From DASUAS01 sp963720765 (GTDB taxonomy: Bacteria; Actinomycetota; Acidimicrobiia; IMCC26256; DASPTH01), in the NCBI GenBank assembly GCA_963720765.1, contig CAVRGS010000013.1, positions 372,001-436,000 of the forward strand: 64,000 bases of DNA, read 5' to 3'. Position 1 is the stretch's first letter. Each line of letters opens with the position of its first letter. The position numbers were made by a program, and so were the translations under genes. Below, one piece after another: positions 45,739 to 56,200 of the stretch. Under the pieces are notes generated by a model, which was not told where the DNA came from, did no database searches, and saw only the letters and a list, made by a program, of their open reading frames with translations.

Positions 45739-46659
45739 GTGCCGCAAGCCATCTGGACGGGTTCGATCAGCTTCGGGCTGGTGACCGTGCCCGTACGTCT
45801 CGTGTCGGCGACGAGGTCGCAGGACGTCCGCTTCAACCAGCTCGAAGCCGCCACCGGTTCGCGGATCCGCTACCGCCGCGTGTCGGAGCAGACCGGCGAA
45901 GAGGTGCCCAACGACCAGATCGTCAAGGGCTACGAGCTCGAGAACGGTCACTACGTCGTCCTCGACAACGACGAGCTCGCCGCGCTCAAGCCGTCGGCCA
46001 GCCGCATGATCGAGATCGAGGACTTCGTCGACCTCTCCGAGATCGACCCCGTCTACTTCGAACAGCCGTACTACCTCGTGCCCGACAAGGACGCGGCCAA
46101 GGCCTACCGCCTGCTGTCGCGCGTCATGGAGGACGAGAACAAGGTCGCGGTGGGTCGGTTCGTCCTGCGGTCGAAGGAGGCGCTGGTCGCGATCCGTCCC
46201 ATCGACGGGATGCTGTGCCTCGAGACCATGCGCTACGCCGACGAGGTGCTCGCGCCCGAGCGCGAGCTCGTGGATTCGCAGCCGGAACCGACCGAGCGCG
46301 AGCTCGAGATGGCGCGCCAGCTCGTCGACACGCTCTCGGGGACGTTCGATCCCGAGAAGTACCACGACGACTACCGCGAAGAGGTGCTCGCCCTGATCGA
46401 GCGCAAGGCGGCCGGCGAGGACATCGTGGCGCCGGTCGCGCCCGAGGAACCGGCCAAGGTGCTCGACCTCATGGCCGCGCTCGAAGCGAGCCTGGCGCGC
46501 ACCGGGGCCAAGCAGTCGGGGAGCGGCTCGACCGCGGCCAAGCGCCCGGCGAAGAAGGCGGCCGCCAAGAAGACAACCGTGAAGAAGTCCGCCGCGAAGC
46601 GAAGCTCGACCGCCAAGAAGGCTTCCGGGGCAGCCAAGCGCACCCGCAAGTCTGCCTAG
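45739..46659 (+). CDS. ku: Ku homologue, DNA-end-binding protein
   Basis: 306 residues. Opens IWTGSISFGLVTVPVRLVSA, with IRYRRVSEQTGEEVPNDQIV, FVDLSEIDPVYFEQPYYLVP and GRFVLRSKEALVAIRP, all bacterial Ku core blocks. The last 60 residues are a Lys/Ala tail (KKAAAKKTTVKKSAAKRSS) as in actinobacterial Ku, which aids DNA binding. GTG 45739 has GAGGGAG upstream. Works with the divergent LigD-type polymerase. Confidence 0.96.
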   Translation: MPQAIWTGSISFGLVTVPVRLVSATRSQDVRFNQLEAATGSRIRYRRVSEQTGEEVPNDQIVKGYELENGHYVVLDNDELAALKPSASRMIEIEDFVDLSEIDPVYFEQPYYLVPDKDAAKAYRLLSRVMEDENKVAVGRFVLRSKEALVAIRPIDGMLCLETMRYADEVLAPERELVDSQPEPTERELEMARQLVDTLSGTFDPEKYHDDYREEVLALIERKAAGEDIVAPVAPEEPAKVLDLMAALEASLARTGAKQSGSGSTAAKRPAKKAAAKKTTVKKSAAKRSSTAKKASGAAKRTRKSA

Positions 46660-46662
46660 CGT
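46657..46662 (+). promoter_or_regulatory. -10 box built on the ku stop codon
   Basis: TAGCGT, seven bases before GTG 46670; its first three bases are the ku TAG stop. Confidence 0.55.
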
Positions 46663-46669
46663 CCACCGA

Positions 46670-47053
46670 GTGGCGCGCTTCCCGATCCGCTTCACCGGCG
46701 TCAACCGGATGATGGGCCTGATGGGAATGACGCCGTCGCGCTGCTACGTCGAGGTCGACGAGCAACGTGTCCGCGTGCGGATGGCCATCTGGTTCGAGCT
46801 CGATGCCGACCGGAGCGTCGTGCGGGGTGCCGCGCTCGACCACGACCGGGTGCTCGGCTGGGGCGTCCACGGCTGGCGCGGTCGTTGGCTGGTGAACGGC
46901 TCGTCGTCCGGGATCGTGCGCATCAGCTTCGAGCCGTCGGTCCGCGCGTGGATGGGGCCGGTGCCGCTGCGGGTGCGGACCCTCCGCGTGTCGGTGGAGG
47001 ACCCGGACGGTGTGGTGGCGGCGTTGGGTGCCGACGCGGCCGAACGCCGCTAA
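46670..47053 (+). CDS. Conserved hypothetical protein (127 aa)
   Basis: Starts MARFPIRFTGVNRMMGLMGM and contains RCYVEVDEQRVRVRMAIWFE then WGVHGWRGRWLVNGSSSGIV and a beta-rich end. A repeated pattern of hydrophobic strands suggests a small beta-barrel (PH-like). Leaderless start at GTG 46670. I do not assign a function. Confidence 0.7.
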   Translation: MARFPIRFTGVNRMMGLMGMTPSRCYVEVDEQRVRVRMAIWFELDADRSVVRGAALDHDRVLGWGVHGWRGRWLVNGSSSGIVRISFEPSVRAWMGPVPLRVRTLRVSVEDPDGVVAALGADAAERR

Positions 47054-47259
47054 GCGGTCTGACGCGCCACGACCGCGGTGCGGCGGCGGGGACGGCGACC
47101 GGCGAACTGGCGGCGGCTCACCGCCACTGCGTGGTCGGCCTCCAGCCAGCCGCACTCGCACACCTCCCCGTCGCTGCCCCGGTAGCTGGGGCAGGACTCG
47201 AAGCGCACCGAATCGGCGCGGAACAGCATGGCATCGAGCCTGACGAGTCGTGCGCTCAT
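47050..47259 (-). CDS. Small hypothetical protein (69 aa)
   Basis: ATG 47259 has AGGAGG seven bases before it. MSARLVRLDAMLFRADSVRF leads to FESCPSYRGSDGEVCECGWL (three Cys) and a basic tail GRRPRRRTAVVARQ. Converges on the previous gene with a 4-bp overlap. Could bind nucleic acid; unknown. Confidence 0.65.
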   Translation of the reverse strand: MSARLVRLDAMLFRADSVRFESCPSYRGSDGEVCECGWLEADHAVAVSRRQFAGRRPRRRTAVVARQTA

Positions 47260-47304
47260 GAGGGTCCTCCTGGGGTGGTGCTTCCAGTCCGTCCGCCCCG
47301 GGTT

Positions 47305-47326
47305 CGAATCACAGACATGTGATTCG
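47305..47326. repeat. Perfect 9-4-9 inverted repeat
   Basis: CGAATCACA, spacer GACA, TGTGATTCG; outer CCCCG and CGGGG extend the symmetry. It lies between the small gene start (47259, minus) and the GNAT gene start (47366, plus), where an operator would be expected. Confidence 0.7.
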
Positions 47327-47365
47327 CGGGGCAACTGTACATCCCGGGCACCTTCGCGCCGAGGT

Positions 47366-48373
47366 ATGACACTCATGGACGAGCACGAACTCCCCGACGA
47401 ACCCGGTGTCCAGGTCGACTTCCTCGGTCCCGAGCGGGCCGAGGCCTTCACCCGCCTGGTGCGGCGCTGCTACGGCGACTCGTACGACGCTGCCTGGGTG
47501 TACGACCCCGCCGAAGTGGCCGAGCGGCTGCGCCGCGGCACCCTCTGGTCGACCGTCGGCATCGCCGACGACGGGGAGGTCGTCGCGCACGTGGGCCTGG
47601 CCCGTCTGCGACCCGACGACGACGTCGCGGAGTCGGGTCAGGCCGTCGTCGATCCCGAATACCGCGGGCGGCACCTGTTCACGATGCTGAAGCGCCGCGC
47701 CGCGGCGGGGGCCGCCGAACGAGGGCTCTTCGGCCTCTACAGCGAGGCCACCGCCGCGCATCCCTACAGCCAGCGCGCCAACGTCGCGCTCGGCGCAGTC
47801 GAGACCGGCCTGTTGCTCGGCTACATCCCCGCGACCGTCGAGTACCAGGCGATCGACGCGCGTCTCCACCGGCAGTCGGTCGTCCTCTACTACCTCAAGA
47901 CCAACGACGGTCACACCCGATCGGTGTACGTGCCACCTCGCGACCGGGCCATGGCCACGAGCATCCTCGAGCGAGCCGGGCTGCGCGGCACCGTGCGTGA
48001 CGCCGGCGACGAACCGTCGACCGCGCACACCGACGTGCACGTCGACGACCGCGACGACCACAACGACCGCGTCGTCACCGTGCGCACCGTGGGCGACGAC
48101 CTGCTCGACGCGGTGCTCCGGGCGCGTGACGACGCGCTCGCGCGCGCAGCCGACTGCGTGTACGTCGACCTCCCGCTCGCCGATCCCGGGACGCAACGTC
48201 ACGGTGACGGCCTGCGCGAGCTCGGCTTCACCTTCGGTGGGATCTTCCCCAACCGGCTGCACGACTGCGACGTGCTGCGCTACCAGTACCTCGACCGCGT
48301 CACGCTCGACACGAGTGACATCGCGCTCGGGTCAGACCACGGACGCGAGCTGCTCGACTACGTCACGGCGTGA
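47366..48373 (+). CDS. GNAT-type acetyltransferase-like protein
   Basis: 335 residues. N-terminal GNAT half: GEVVAHVGLARLRP then QAVVDPEYRGRHLFTMLKRR (the acetyl-CoA loop R-x-x-G-x-x). The C-terminal half (DAVLRARDDALARAADCVYV, GLRELGFTFGGIFPNRLHDC) repeats the end of a GNAT fold. ATG 47366 has GAGG close by; ATG 47375 is an alternative. Substrate unknown. Confidence 0.75.
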   Translation: MTLMDEHELPDEPGVQVDFLGPERAEAFTRLVRRCYGDSYDAAWVYDPAEVAERLRRGTLWSTVGIADDGEVVAHVGLARLRPDDDVAESGQAVVDPEYRGRHLFTMLKRRAAAGAAERGLFGLYSEATAAHPYSQRANVALGAVETGLLLGYIPATVEYQAIDARLHRQSVVLYYLKTNDGHTRSVYVPPRDRAMATSILERAGLRGTVRDAGDEPSTAHTDVHVDDRDDHNDRVVTVRTVGDDLLDAVLRARDDALARAADCVYVDLPLADPGTQRHGDGLRELGFTFGGIFPNRLHDCDVLRYQYLDRVTLDTSDIALGSDHGRELLDYVTA

Positions 48374-50501
48374 CGGCGCCACCCGTGTTCCCGTCGGCCG
48401 CGGTGCCGTCGGGCCGACTCTCCTCCTCGGTGAGCTCGGCGGCTTCGACGTCGGTGGACGCCTCGCCCGGTTCCGTCGCGTCCGACGGCGCGTCCATCGC
48501 GGTGACCGGGGCGACCGCGGGCGGCGGCGGGGCCTGCTTGCCGTTGGACGAGCCGGTGCCGAGATAGCGCATCAGCGTGGCCGCGAGGCCGTCGAACGAA
48601 CCTCCGCCCCCGGTGACGAGCACCTCGGGCACGACGGTGATGTGGCCGTCGGCCACCGCGTTCGCCACCGCCACCACCGCGGTCGCGGGCCCACCGAGCG
48701 CGTCCTTCTGCGCCTCGAAACCGGTGGCGCGGGCGAGCCCGAGCGCTTCGGTCGCCTTGGCCTCGGCGAGACCGATGGCCTGGCGCCGAGCCGCTTCCGC
48801 CTCACCGGTCAGCTGCACGTACGCGGCGTCGCCCTTCGCCTCCTGCTCGCGCGCCTGGGCCTCGTTCGTCTTGATCTGCACCCCTACCTGTGCGCTCGCG
48901 AGCTGCGACTGCATGTTGGCGGTGCCCTTGGCCTTCTCCATCTCGATGCGCGAGGTCTCGGCCCGCTGCTGCTCCTCGAACGTCGCCTTCTCCTGGTTGG
49001 CGATCTCGCGCTGGGTGAGCACGAGCACCAGCTCCTGCGGGAACGCGACGTCCTGGATGTAGACGCCCTTGGTCTCGACCTCGTACTGGCTCAGGTAGCG
49101 CGTGATGGCCTCGAACGCCGCCGCCTGCACCTCGCGGCGGGTCTCGATGAACTTGATCGCCTCGAGCGCCTGCAACGTGTTGCGGAAGTGGTTGCCCACC
49201 GCGCTCTGCAGCACCTCGCTGACGAGGTTGCGCATGGTGCCGACCATCGAGATGACCTTCGGCGCCTTCGTGTCGGGCACGTGGATCTGCACCTGCAGGT
49301 CGATCTTGAAGATGAAGCCCTCGCGGCTCTTGCCGACGATCGACGACAGCTGCGCGTCGAGGTCGTGGGCTTCCGACGTCGCGTCGGCCCAGTTGAGCGT
49401 GAGGATGAACGTGGGCACGATCTCGGCGGCGTACACGCGTGGGTTGATCGCGTACTTGCCGGTGCGCAGCGGCTCCTGCCAGATGCCGCGGTGACCGGGG
49501 CGCACGATCGAACCGAACTTGAACTCGGAGCCCGACGTGTCGGCGGTCGGGAGGCCCACGAACCCCTTGATCACCGCGACCTCGCCCTGGTTGACCACCA
49601 GCATGGGCACGAGGTCGACGCGCACGAGGAACGGGTTCAGCAGGTACGCGCCGTAGAGCAGCGGGTCGTGCTGCAGTCCGATCTTGCCGCCGTGGTCGAG
49701 GAAGGCCTGGAAGTCCTGGTAGTTGTTGTGGAGCGTGTTCTTGCTTCCGAGCAGCAGGTCGATGAGCTCGGCGTCGGTGGTCGTGGTGCTGCCGCCCGCG
49801 TTCGACGCCTCGATCGCGGCGATGTCTTCGAACCCCCCGAGACGACTGGCGATGTCGCCCGACGGCAACGGTTCACCCTCGAGCGCGGTGACCACACCGA
49901 CGAGGTCGACGCCGGCGTCGGGCGCGATCACCACCACCCGGAGCTGGTCGGGGGACAGGCCGAACGACTCCGGCGTGAGGTCGTTCCCGCGGGCCTGGTC
50001 GGCGAGGTCGGGGGACAGGGGCTGGCCGTAGACGGTCTGGGGCGTGAGCACGAGGAACGCGGCGGGATGCACCGGTACGAGCGTGCCCGGCGGGAGCACC
50101 GGGCGCTGCACGCCTTTCTGCCCACCGGCCGCGACGAAGGTGTGCAGGTCGGAGAAGTTGGCCAGCTCGGGCTTGTACACCGCGCTCTTCGCGCCGATCG
50201 GGAGTGGATCGCCGACCTGGGCGATCACCACGCCGATCTCGCCCGCCGGCACCTGCACCCAGGGGAACTTCTTCACGCCGAAGAGGGGCCAGAGCTTGAA
50301 CCGCAAGCCGGGCATCAGCATCACTGCCTGGTAGCCGGCCTCGCCCCGGAACGCGACGGGGTTGTCCTCGGTGAGCTTGCGCAACGCGAAGCGCTTCGCG
50401 ACCAGACCGACCTCGGCGGCGCCGATCGAGTGGAACGACTTCCACACCACGATCACGACCAGCGCGATCACGACGATCCCGACGATGACCTCGACGCCCA
50501 T
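48363..50501 (-). CDS. SPFH-domain (flotillin-like) membrane protein
   Basis: 712 residues. One N-terminal membrane helix VIVGIVVIALVVIVVWKSF, SPFH/PHB domain through residue 430 (KIDLQVQIHVPDTKAPKVIS), then a long coiled coil with flotillin-like charge pattern (REIANQEKATFEEQQRAETS, QLTGEAEAARRQAIGLAEAK) and a low-complexity Pro/Ala/Glu tail. It is longer than usual flotillins because of a large insert of about 150 residues near the N-terminus (GVQRPVLPPGTLVPVHPAAF). ATG 50501 has GGAGG upstream. Membrane organisation role inferred. Confidence 0.88.
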   Translation of the reverse strand: MGVEVIVGIVVIALVVIVVWKSFHSIGAAEVGLVAKRFALRKLTEDNPVAFRGEAGYQAVMLMPGLRFKLWPLFGVKKFPWVQVPAGEIGVVIAQVGDPLPIGAKSAVYKPELANFSDLHTFVAAGGQKGVQRPVLPPGTLVPVHPAAFLVLTPQTVYGQPLSPDLADQARGNDLTPESFGLSPDQLRVVVIAPDAGVDLVGVVTALEGEPLPSGDIASRLGGFEDIAAIEASNAGGSTTTTDAELIDLLLGSKNTLHNNYQDFQAFLDHGGKIGLQHDPLLYGAYLLNPFLVRVDLVPMLVVNQGEVAVIKGFVGLPTADTSGSEFKFGSIVRPGHRGIWQEPLRTGKYAINPRVYAAEIVPTFILTLNWADATSEAHDLDAQLSSIVGKSREGFIFKIDLQVQIHVPDTKAPKVISMVGTMRNLVSEVLQSAVGNHFRNTLQALEAIKFIETRREVQAAAFEAITRYLSQYEVETKGVYIQDVAFPQELVLVLTQREIANQEKATFEEQQRAETSRIEMEKAKGTANMQSQLASAQVGVQIKTNEAQAREQEAKGDAAYVQLTGEAEAARRQAIGLAEAKATEALGLARATGFEAQKDALGGPATAVVAVANAVADGHITVVPEVLVTGGGGSFDGLAATLMRYLGTGSSNGKQAPPPPAVAPVTAMDAPSDATEPGEASTDVEAAELTEEESRPDGTAADGNTGGAVTP

Positions 50502-50587
50502 GTTCCGAACCTCCGCAGTTCTTTCGAAACCCGCAGTCTCGAATCCCGGCTGCGCGCCCGGAACCTCCGGCACTCTCGCCCGGATCG

Positions 50588-50593
50588 TACAGT
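50588..50593 (+). promoter_or_regulatory. -10 box for leaderless acyltransferase gene
   Basis: TACAGT, seven bases before ATG 50601. Confidence 0.55.
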
Positions 50594-50600
50594 GGCGCCG

Positions 50601-51549
50601 ATGCATCCGTGGCCGGTCGTCGGCTTCTTCGCAGGCTCGTCCACGGCGACGACCGGGTCCGGCCCGCCGGTCACCGAGCTCGTGCGCGTTCGCCCGAACG
50701 CGCACGACCCGAGCTGGCCGCCGGTGCTGATCGTGTGCGTCGCGGTGGTCGTGCTCGGTGGCTTGCTCGCTGCGCTCGTGTTCCTCAGGAGCGCACGCGA
50801 CGCCGCGCGTCCCCGCGAGGTCCCCTCGATGGGTGACGCGGCGACGTCGTCGTGGGGGCGCCGCCGCGAGTCGGCGCAGGTGGTGTCCGGCGATGTCATC
50901 CGCGCCGGGTGGCAACTGATGGAACGGCTCGCCACCATCGGGCCCCGCAGCCGACGCGCGCGTGCGTTCCGCCGCTTCGGGGACGGTTCGGCGATCTGCT
51001 TCCCGGTCGCCGCGCTCTACGGTGAGGAGTACATCGAGCTCGGCGAAGGCTGCATCATCGGCCCGTACTGCTCGTTGTCGGCCGGCGTGATGCCCGATCA
51101 GGTCCTCGACCACTCACCGGTCGTCACCATCGGTGACCGCGTGCTCATCGGCAAGGGGAGCGGCATCGTCGGCCACCACTCGGTCGAGATCGGCGACGAC
51201 GTGTTCACCGGCCACCACGTGTACATCACCGATGCCAACCATGGTTACGAGGACACGTCGTCGCCCCTCGGCGCGGCAGTTCGCGCCGACCCGCCCGGTG
51301 CGGATCGGCAGCGGCTCGTGGCTCGGCCACGGCACGGTGGTGCTGCCCGGTTCGAACATCGGCCGCAACGTGGCGGTGGGTGCGGGCTCGGTCGTCACCG
51401 GATCGTTGCCCGACTTCAGCGTGGCCGTCGGCAACCCGGCTCGGGTGATCCGCCGTTACGTCGAGGGCGACGGCTGGGTGCGGGTCGACCACGCCGCCGG
51501 TGACGCCATCGACCATCCCGCGGGCGATCATCCCGCGGGCGACGGGTAG
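50601..51549 (+). CDS. Membrane-anchored hexapeptide acyltransferase, frameshifted
   Basis: One helix VLIVCVAVVVLGGLLAALVF after an outward N-terminus, then a left-handed beta-helix: YIELGEGCIIGPYCSLSAGV, VLIGKGSGIVGHHSVEIGDD and FTGHHVYITDANHGYED (maltose-acetyltransferase-like H). A one-base shift at about 51275-51290 restores RPVRIGSGSWLGHGTVVLPG, VAVGAGSVVTGSLPD and NPARVIRRYVEGDGWV. The end converges 22 bp onto the SBP gene. Probably O-acetylates an envelope glycan. Confidence 0.8.
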
Positions 51550-53156
51550 CTCGGCGGCCGGTCCTCGGGTGGAAGCGTGTCGAGCACGGCGCTCGACGTC
51601 TTCGGGTCGAACAACGTGATCTTCGTCTTCGGCCACTGACCGGGCAGGTAGCGCGTGCCGTGGTCCGCGTAGCGGTAGAGGCCGGTCCCGTCGCGTCCGA
51701 CCTCGTCGGCGCCCTTCGCGGCGGGGTCCCACCAGATCACGGTGGCGTCGTCGCCACCGGTGAGGTCGACGCCCTTCCAGATCCCGTGCTTCCCCCACGA
51801 GAGGTGGAGGCGGGTGGGCGTCGTGGTCTCCGCCGGCGGGAAGGTTCCGAGCCCGGCGGCGAACGTCTTGGCGGTGAGCTTCGGTCCCGCCAGGTGCACG
51901 CCGGTGAAGAAGACGAGCGGGGCCTGCACCAGCTCGCGGAACGTCTTGGCCGGCGGCGGGTGACCGCTCTGCCAGGTGATGAGGTTGCCGAGCTCGTCGA
52001 CGCCGTCCGTCGTGCGAGCCGGCAGCAGGGACACGCCGAACGTGTGCGCCCATTGCTTCTGGTCGTACTGGCGTCCGAACACCGCGGTGTCGGTGAAGGC
52101 GTACCCGAGCACGATCCACTCTGGGAACCACTGCTGCGCGGTCGCCTCCTTGGTGAGGAACGTCGGGAACACGGGATCGCCGGCGAGGATCACGCTGGTC
52201 ACGCCCGCGCTCTTGAGCTTGGCGACGATGGTGCGCGCGTCCTGCTGCGCGGTCGCGAGGTCGAGTGAGTACGGCACGGTCGTCGCCGGCTTCACGCCGT
52301 ACGTCGCCAGGCGGCTCTCGAAGTGGGAGACGCTCTTGGCGAACGTTCCCGCGTCATCGTCGTAGTGGACGACGCCGAACACGCGCCGTTTCGACTTCAG
52401 GGCGTCGCCCGCGTACTGCGCCTTGCCCTGAGCCAGTTGCCTGCCCACGAAGGCGGCCCAGTGCTCGCTCGCCTGCTCCGGCGACGCAGTCGTCGGCCAC
52501 ACGTACGGCGCGTGCTGTTCGAGGAACGACTGCGGTTCGGCGATCACGCAGTCGCCGACGCACAGCACACCCCGCGCCGAGAGCTCGTCGGCGTACGCGG
52601 TCGTCTGGCCCGGGCCGCCGAACGACGCGAACGCGTGCAGCTCGGTCGCCACCTTGATCGCGTCGGCCTTCGCCGCGACCGCGTCGTCAGGTGCGCCGCT
52701 GGCCTTGACGGTGACGAGATCGATCTTGCGCCCGTAGAGCTCGTAGTGCGCCGAGAAGTAGTCGACGTAGTCCTGGGTGGTCGCGCGTTCCTTCGCCAGG
52801 CTCTCGTCGCTGCCGGTGTTCTCGAAGAACGCCTGCTGGAGGAGGTCGGGCTGGGCCTGGTAGAGCGCAACGGTGATGGTGTCGGCGGTGACACCCGGTG
52901 CCGTCTTGCCGCCGTTGTCGCCGCCTTTCCACGGTGCGACGCACGGCGGTGCGTAGCCGCTCGGCACCTTGACCTTCCCGGTGGTGGTGTCGCAGTTCGG
53001 GCCCCAGGCGACGGCCTTGCCCTGGGCCTTCGCCTGGTCGAAGGTCAGCGGGCCCGATGGCGCCGGCGTCGTTGCTCCCGCGCTGCCGGCGCCGGCGAGC
53101 GTGGCGGCAACCGCGAGCGCGGCGAGGACACGGGCCAGGTGGCGGGGAGGACGCAC
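51528..53156 (-). CDS. Branched-chain amino-acid-type ABC substrate-binding protein, large form
   Basis: 542 residues with signal peptide VLAALAVAATLAGAGSAGA. Core blocks of the Leu/Ile/Val-binding (type I periplasmic) fold: AFASFGGPGQTTAYADELSA, FGVVHYDDDAGTFAKSVSHF and KLKSAGVTSVILAGDPVFPT. It is longer than LivJ (about 370 aa). GTG 53156 chosen. It lies 64 bp after the fused Liv transporter stop on the same strand and is its likely partner; ligand unknown. Confidence 0.85.
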   Translation of the reverse strand: MRPPRHLARVLAALAVAATLAGAGSAGATTPAPSGPLTFDQAKAQGKAVAWGPNCDTTTGKVKVPSGYAPPCVAPWKGGDNGGKTAPGVTADTITVALYQAQPDLLQQAFFENTGSDESLAKERATTQDYVDYFSAHYELYGRKIDLVTVKASGAPDDAVAAKADAIKVATELHAFASFGGPGQTTAYADELSARGVLCVGDCVIAEPQSFLEQHAPYVWPTTASPEQASEHWAAFVGRQLAQGKAQYAGDALKSKRRVFGVVHYDDDAGTFAKSVSHFESRLATYGVKPATTVPYSLDLATAQQDARTIVAKLKSAGVTSVILAGDPVFPTFLTKEATAQQWFPEWIVLGYAFTDTAVFGRQYDQKQWAHTFGVSLLPARTTDGVDELGNLITWQSGHPPPAKTFRELVQAPLVFFTGVHLAGPKLTAKTFAAGLGTFPPAETTTPTRLHLSWGKHGIWKGVDLTGGDDATVIWWDPAAKGADEVGRDGTGLYRYADHGTRYLPGQWPKTKITLFDPKTSSAVLDTLPPEDRPPSYPSPAG

Positions 53157-53220
53157 GGGGCGATGGTCGCGCGCGGAACGGGTCCGGCGGGGTCAGGGAG
53201 GACCGCGGGGGTCAGGGGGG

Positions 53221-56200
53221 TCAGCCGCCGGTGACCGCGGGATCGGCGAGGACGACCTCGGGCGGCCCCGACGCGACGACGCGGCCGCGGTCGAGTGCGA
53301 CGATGCGGTCGGCCACGTCACCGAGCACGCCGAGGTCGTGCTCGATCACGAGCACGGCGGCGTCGAGCGAATCCCGGATCTCGGTGAGGAGGGGGCCGAG
53401 CGCCTCGGCTTCGCGTTGCGCGACACCGGCGGCGGGTTCGTCGAGCAACAGGACCGCCGGCTCGTGCGCGAGGACGCACGCGAGGTCGACGATCCGACGG
53501 GTGCCGGTCGACAGCTCGTGGCCGAATCGATCGGCGTAGGGTCCGAGGTGCAGTCGTTCGACCAACTCGTCGACCTTGGTGCTGACCGCGTCCTCGGAAC
53601 GACCGACCGCAGGGAGGTGCAGGGCTGCGGCGATCGGATTGCGGACGCGCACCGAGCGCTCGCAGGCCACTGCGACGGTCTCGCGCACGGTGAGTGCGGG
53701 GAACAGGCGTCCGTCCTGGAACGATCGGCCGAGTCCGAGCGCGGCGCGTGCGTGCGGAGCCAGGCGGCTGACGTCGCGCGCGGGCTGGTCGCGATCGGGG
53801 CGGAGCTCGATGGTGCCTGCGTCGAGCGGCGTGAACCCCGACACCGTGTCGAACAACGTCGTCTTGCCCGCGCCGTTCGGCCCGATCACCCCGACGATCT
53901 CTCCCCGCGCGACCGACAGCGAGACACCGCCGAGCGCATCGACGCCGCCGAATCGCACGTGCACGTCGCGCAGCTCGAGCGCCGGTGGGACGTCGCGAGC
54001 GTCGGCGGCTGCGCGCACCCGTGTCGATGTGACCGCGGCCGCGGCACCGAGGAACGTGGCCCGCACCAGGTCGGGCCGCTCGAGCAGGCCACCCGGATCG
54101 CCGTTGTAGCGCACGGTCCCCCCGTCGAGAAAGACCGCGTGGTCGGCGAGGGCGATGGCCCGATCGATCGACTGCTCCACGACCACGATCGCGACGCCAT
54201 CGGCGCGCAGGGCCCGCAGCCGCTCCTGCACCCGGCGGGTCGCGTCGGAGGCCAGGCCGAGCGAGAGCTCGTCCACGAGCAGCACACGCGGCGACGCCGC
54301 GAGCGCCATGGCCAGGGTCAGCATGTGCCGTTCGCCACCCGAGAGGTCGCCGGCGCGCTGGGCGGCCCGTTCGTCGAGGCGGGGGAACAGCGCCAGGGCG
54401 TCGGCGAGTGCCGCCCGGCTGGCCCCCCGGTCACGCACCCGCCAGCCGGCGAGGCGCAGGTTCTCCCGCACCGTGAGCGTGGGGAACACACCGTGATCGG
54501 CGGGCGCCTCGGCCAGGCCACGTCCCGCCAGTTGATCGGCACGCATGCGCGTGGTGTCGACGCCGTCGATGGTGACGTGGCCGCGGCTCGGCGCGTGCAC
54601 GCCCGCGATCGTGTCGAGGAGCGTCGACTTCCCCGACCCGTTGGTGCCGAGGAGGGCGACGATCTCGCCCGCGCGCGCGTCGAGGTCGATGCCGTCGAGC
54701 ACCGGCACCCCGTCGTGCTCGGCGCGCAGCCCGCGCACCTGCAGCCGGGCGTCACTCGGTCGGACACGGTCGGCGACCGGACCGTCGGCGGTCGGCGGCG
54801 CGACCGTTCCGGCGAGCGCGGGCACCGCGATCGCGCGTCGACGCGCGACCCGGCGCAGCAGCGCGTCACGCGTGTCGGCGAGCGCGGCCCCGAACCCGCC
54901 GCGGAACACCAGGAGGACGACGAGCATCCCGGCCCCGGTGGCGAGGATCTGCCACTCCACGGGGAGCCACCACGTGACCCCGCGCACGAAGAGCGCGCCG
55001 AGGAGTGCACCGGGCACCGAGCCGAGGCCGCCGATGACCACCATGGTGAAGACCACGAGGCTCTCGCCCGCGCCGTACGAGTCGAGCTGCAGGCCGTTCT
55101 GCTGGTGTACGAACAACGCCCCCGCGAACGCGGCGAGGAAGCCCGACACCGCGAACGCCTGCAGGGTGGTCGTGCGCGGGTTGACGCCGAACGCACTCGC
55201 GGCGCGCTCGTTCTCGCGGATCGCCACCAGCGCGCGGCCGGTGCGACTCCGACGAATGCCGACGACAGCCACGATCACGAGCGAGAGCGCGACGAGGCAC
55301 AGGAGGTAGTAGCGCCCCTCGGAGCGCACGTCGATCACGCCGAACAGGTCGGGGCGTTCGACGCGCGACGGGGGCAGCCAGTCGAAGCGGGTGCCTTCGC
55401 CGAAGATGCGGGGGCTCAGCAACCACGCGGTCGTTGCCAGCCCGAAGGCCAGGGTGATGACGGCGAGGGTGAGCCCGCGCCGTCGCAACACGGGGAAGCC
55501 GATGAGCATCGCGAGGGCAGCACCGATCACGCCTGCGCCCAGGAGCCCGAAGGCCAGGTCCCAGCCGAGCCGCGCCGTGAGTGACGCGCCCGCGGCGGCG
55601 CCCACCGCCACGAACGCCATCTGCCCGAGGCTGATCTCGCCCGCCCATCCGGTGAGCACGACGAGTGACAACGCGATGATCCCGTACACCACCGCGACCG
55701 CGGCGAGGTTGGTGCGGCTCTCGGTGAACACCACTGGGACCAGCGCGAGGGCGAGCGCGACCGTCGCGACCAGCAACGCCCGCGCGGTGCGCACCTCGGG
55801 CAGGCGAGCCAACTCGCGCGGCACGGGGCGCGGCTCACGCACCGCCTTCCACGTCGACGGTTCGAGCCGGGCGCGCAGTCCGGCGCCCGCGGGAGTGAGC
55901 CACACCGCGAGCAGCACGACGACGAACAGGACCGGGTACACGTCGCTGGGTTCGTTCCAGCCCCACAGCACCGACTGCTCGACGATCCCGAGCGCGATCG
56001 CCGCGGCCGCGATGGTCGGCAGCCGCTCCATGCGGCCGATCACTGCCGCCGCGAGCGCGGGCAGCAACAGCGACGGTCCGAGCACGGTGCCGAGGGAGAG
56101 CCCGACGATCCCCGCCCGGAGGAACACCGCGAGGAACGCCAGGATCGAGGCGATCGCCCACACGATCGAGTGCACTCGGCGCACCGGGATCCCGACGAGC

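Noticed and set aside
47297..47330. tRNA-like GGTTCGAATC sequence
   Set aside because: Resembles a T-loop, but the flanks do not form T-stem, anticodon or acceptor arms; the bases belong to the inverted repeat instead.
52969..55584. Plus-strand open frame of 871 codons opposite the Liv fusion
   Set aside because: Composition is that of an antisense shadow and the minus strand carries complete ABC transporter motifs throughout.
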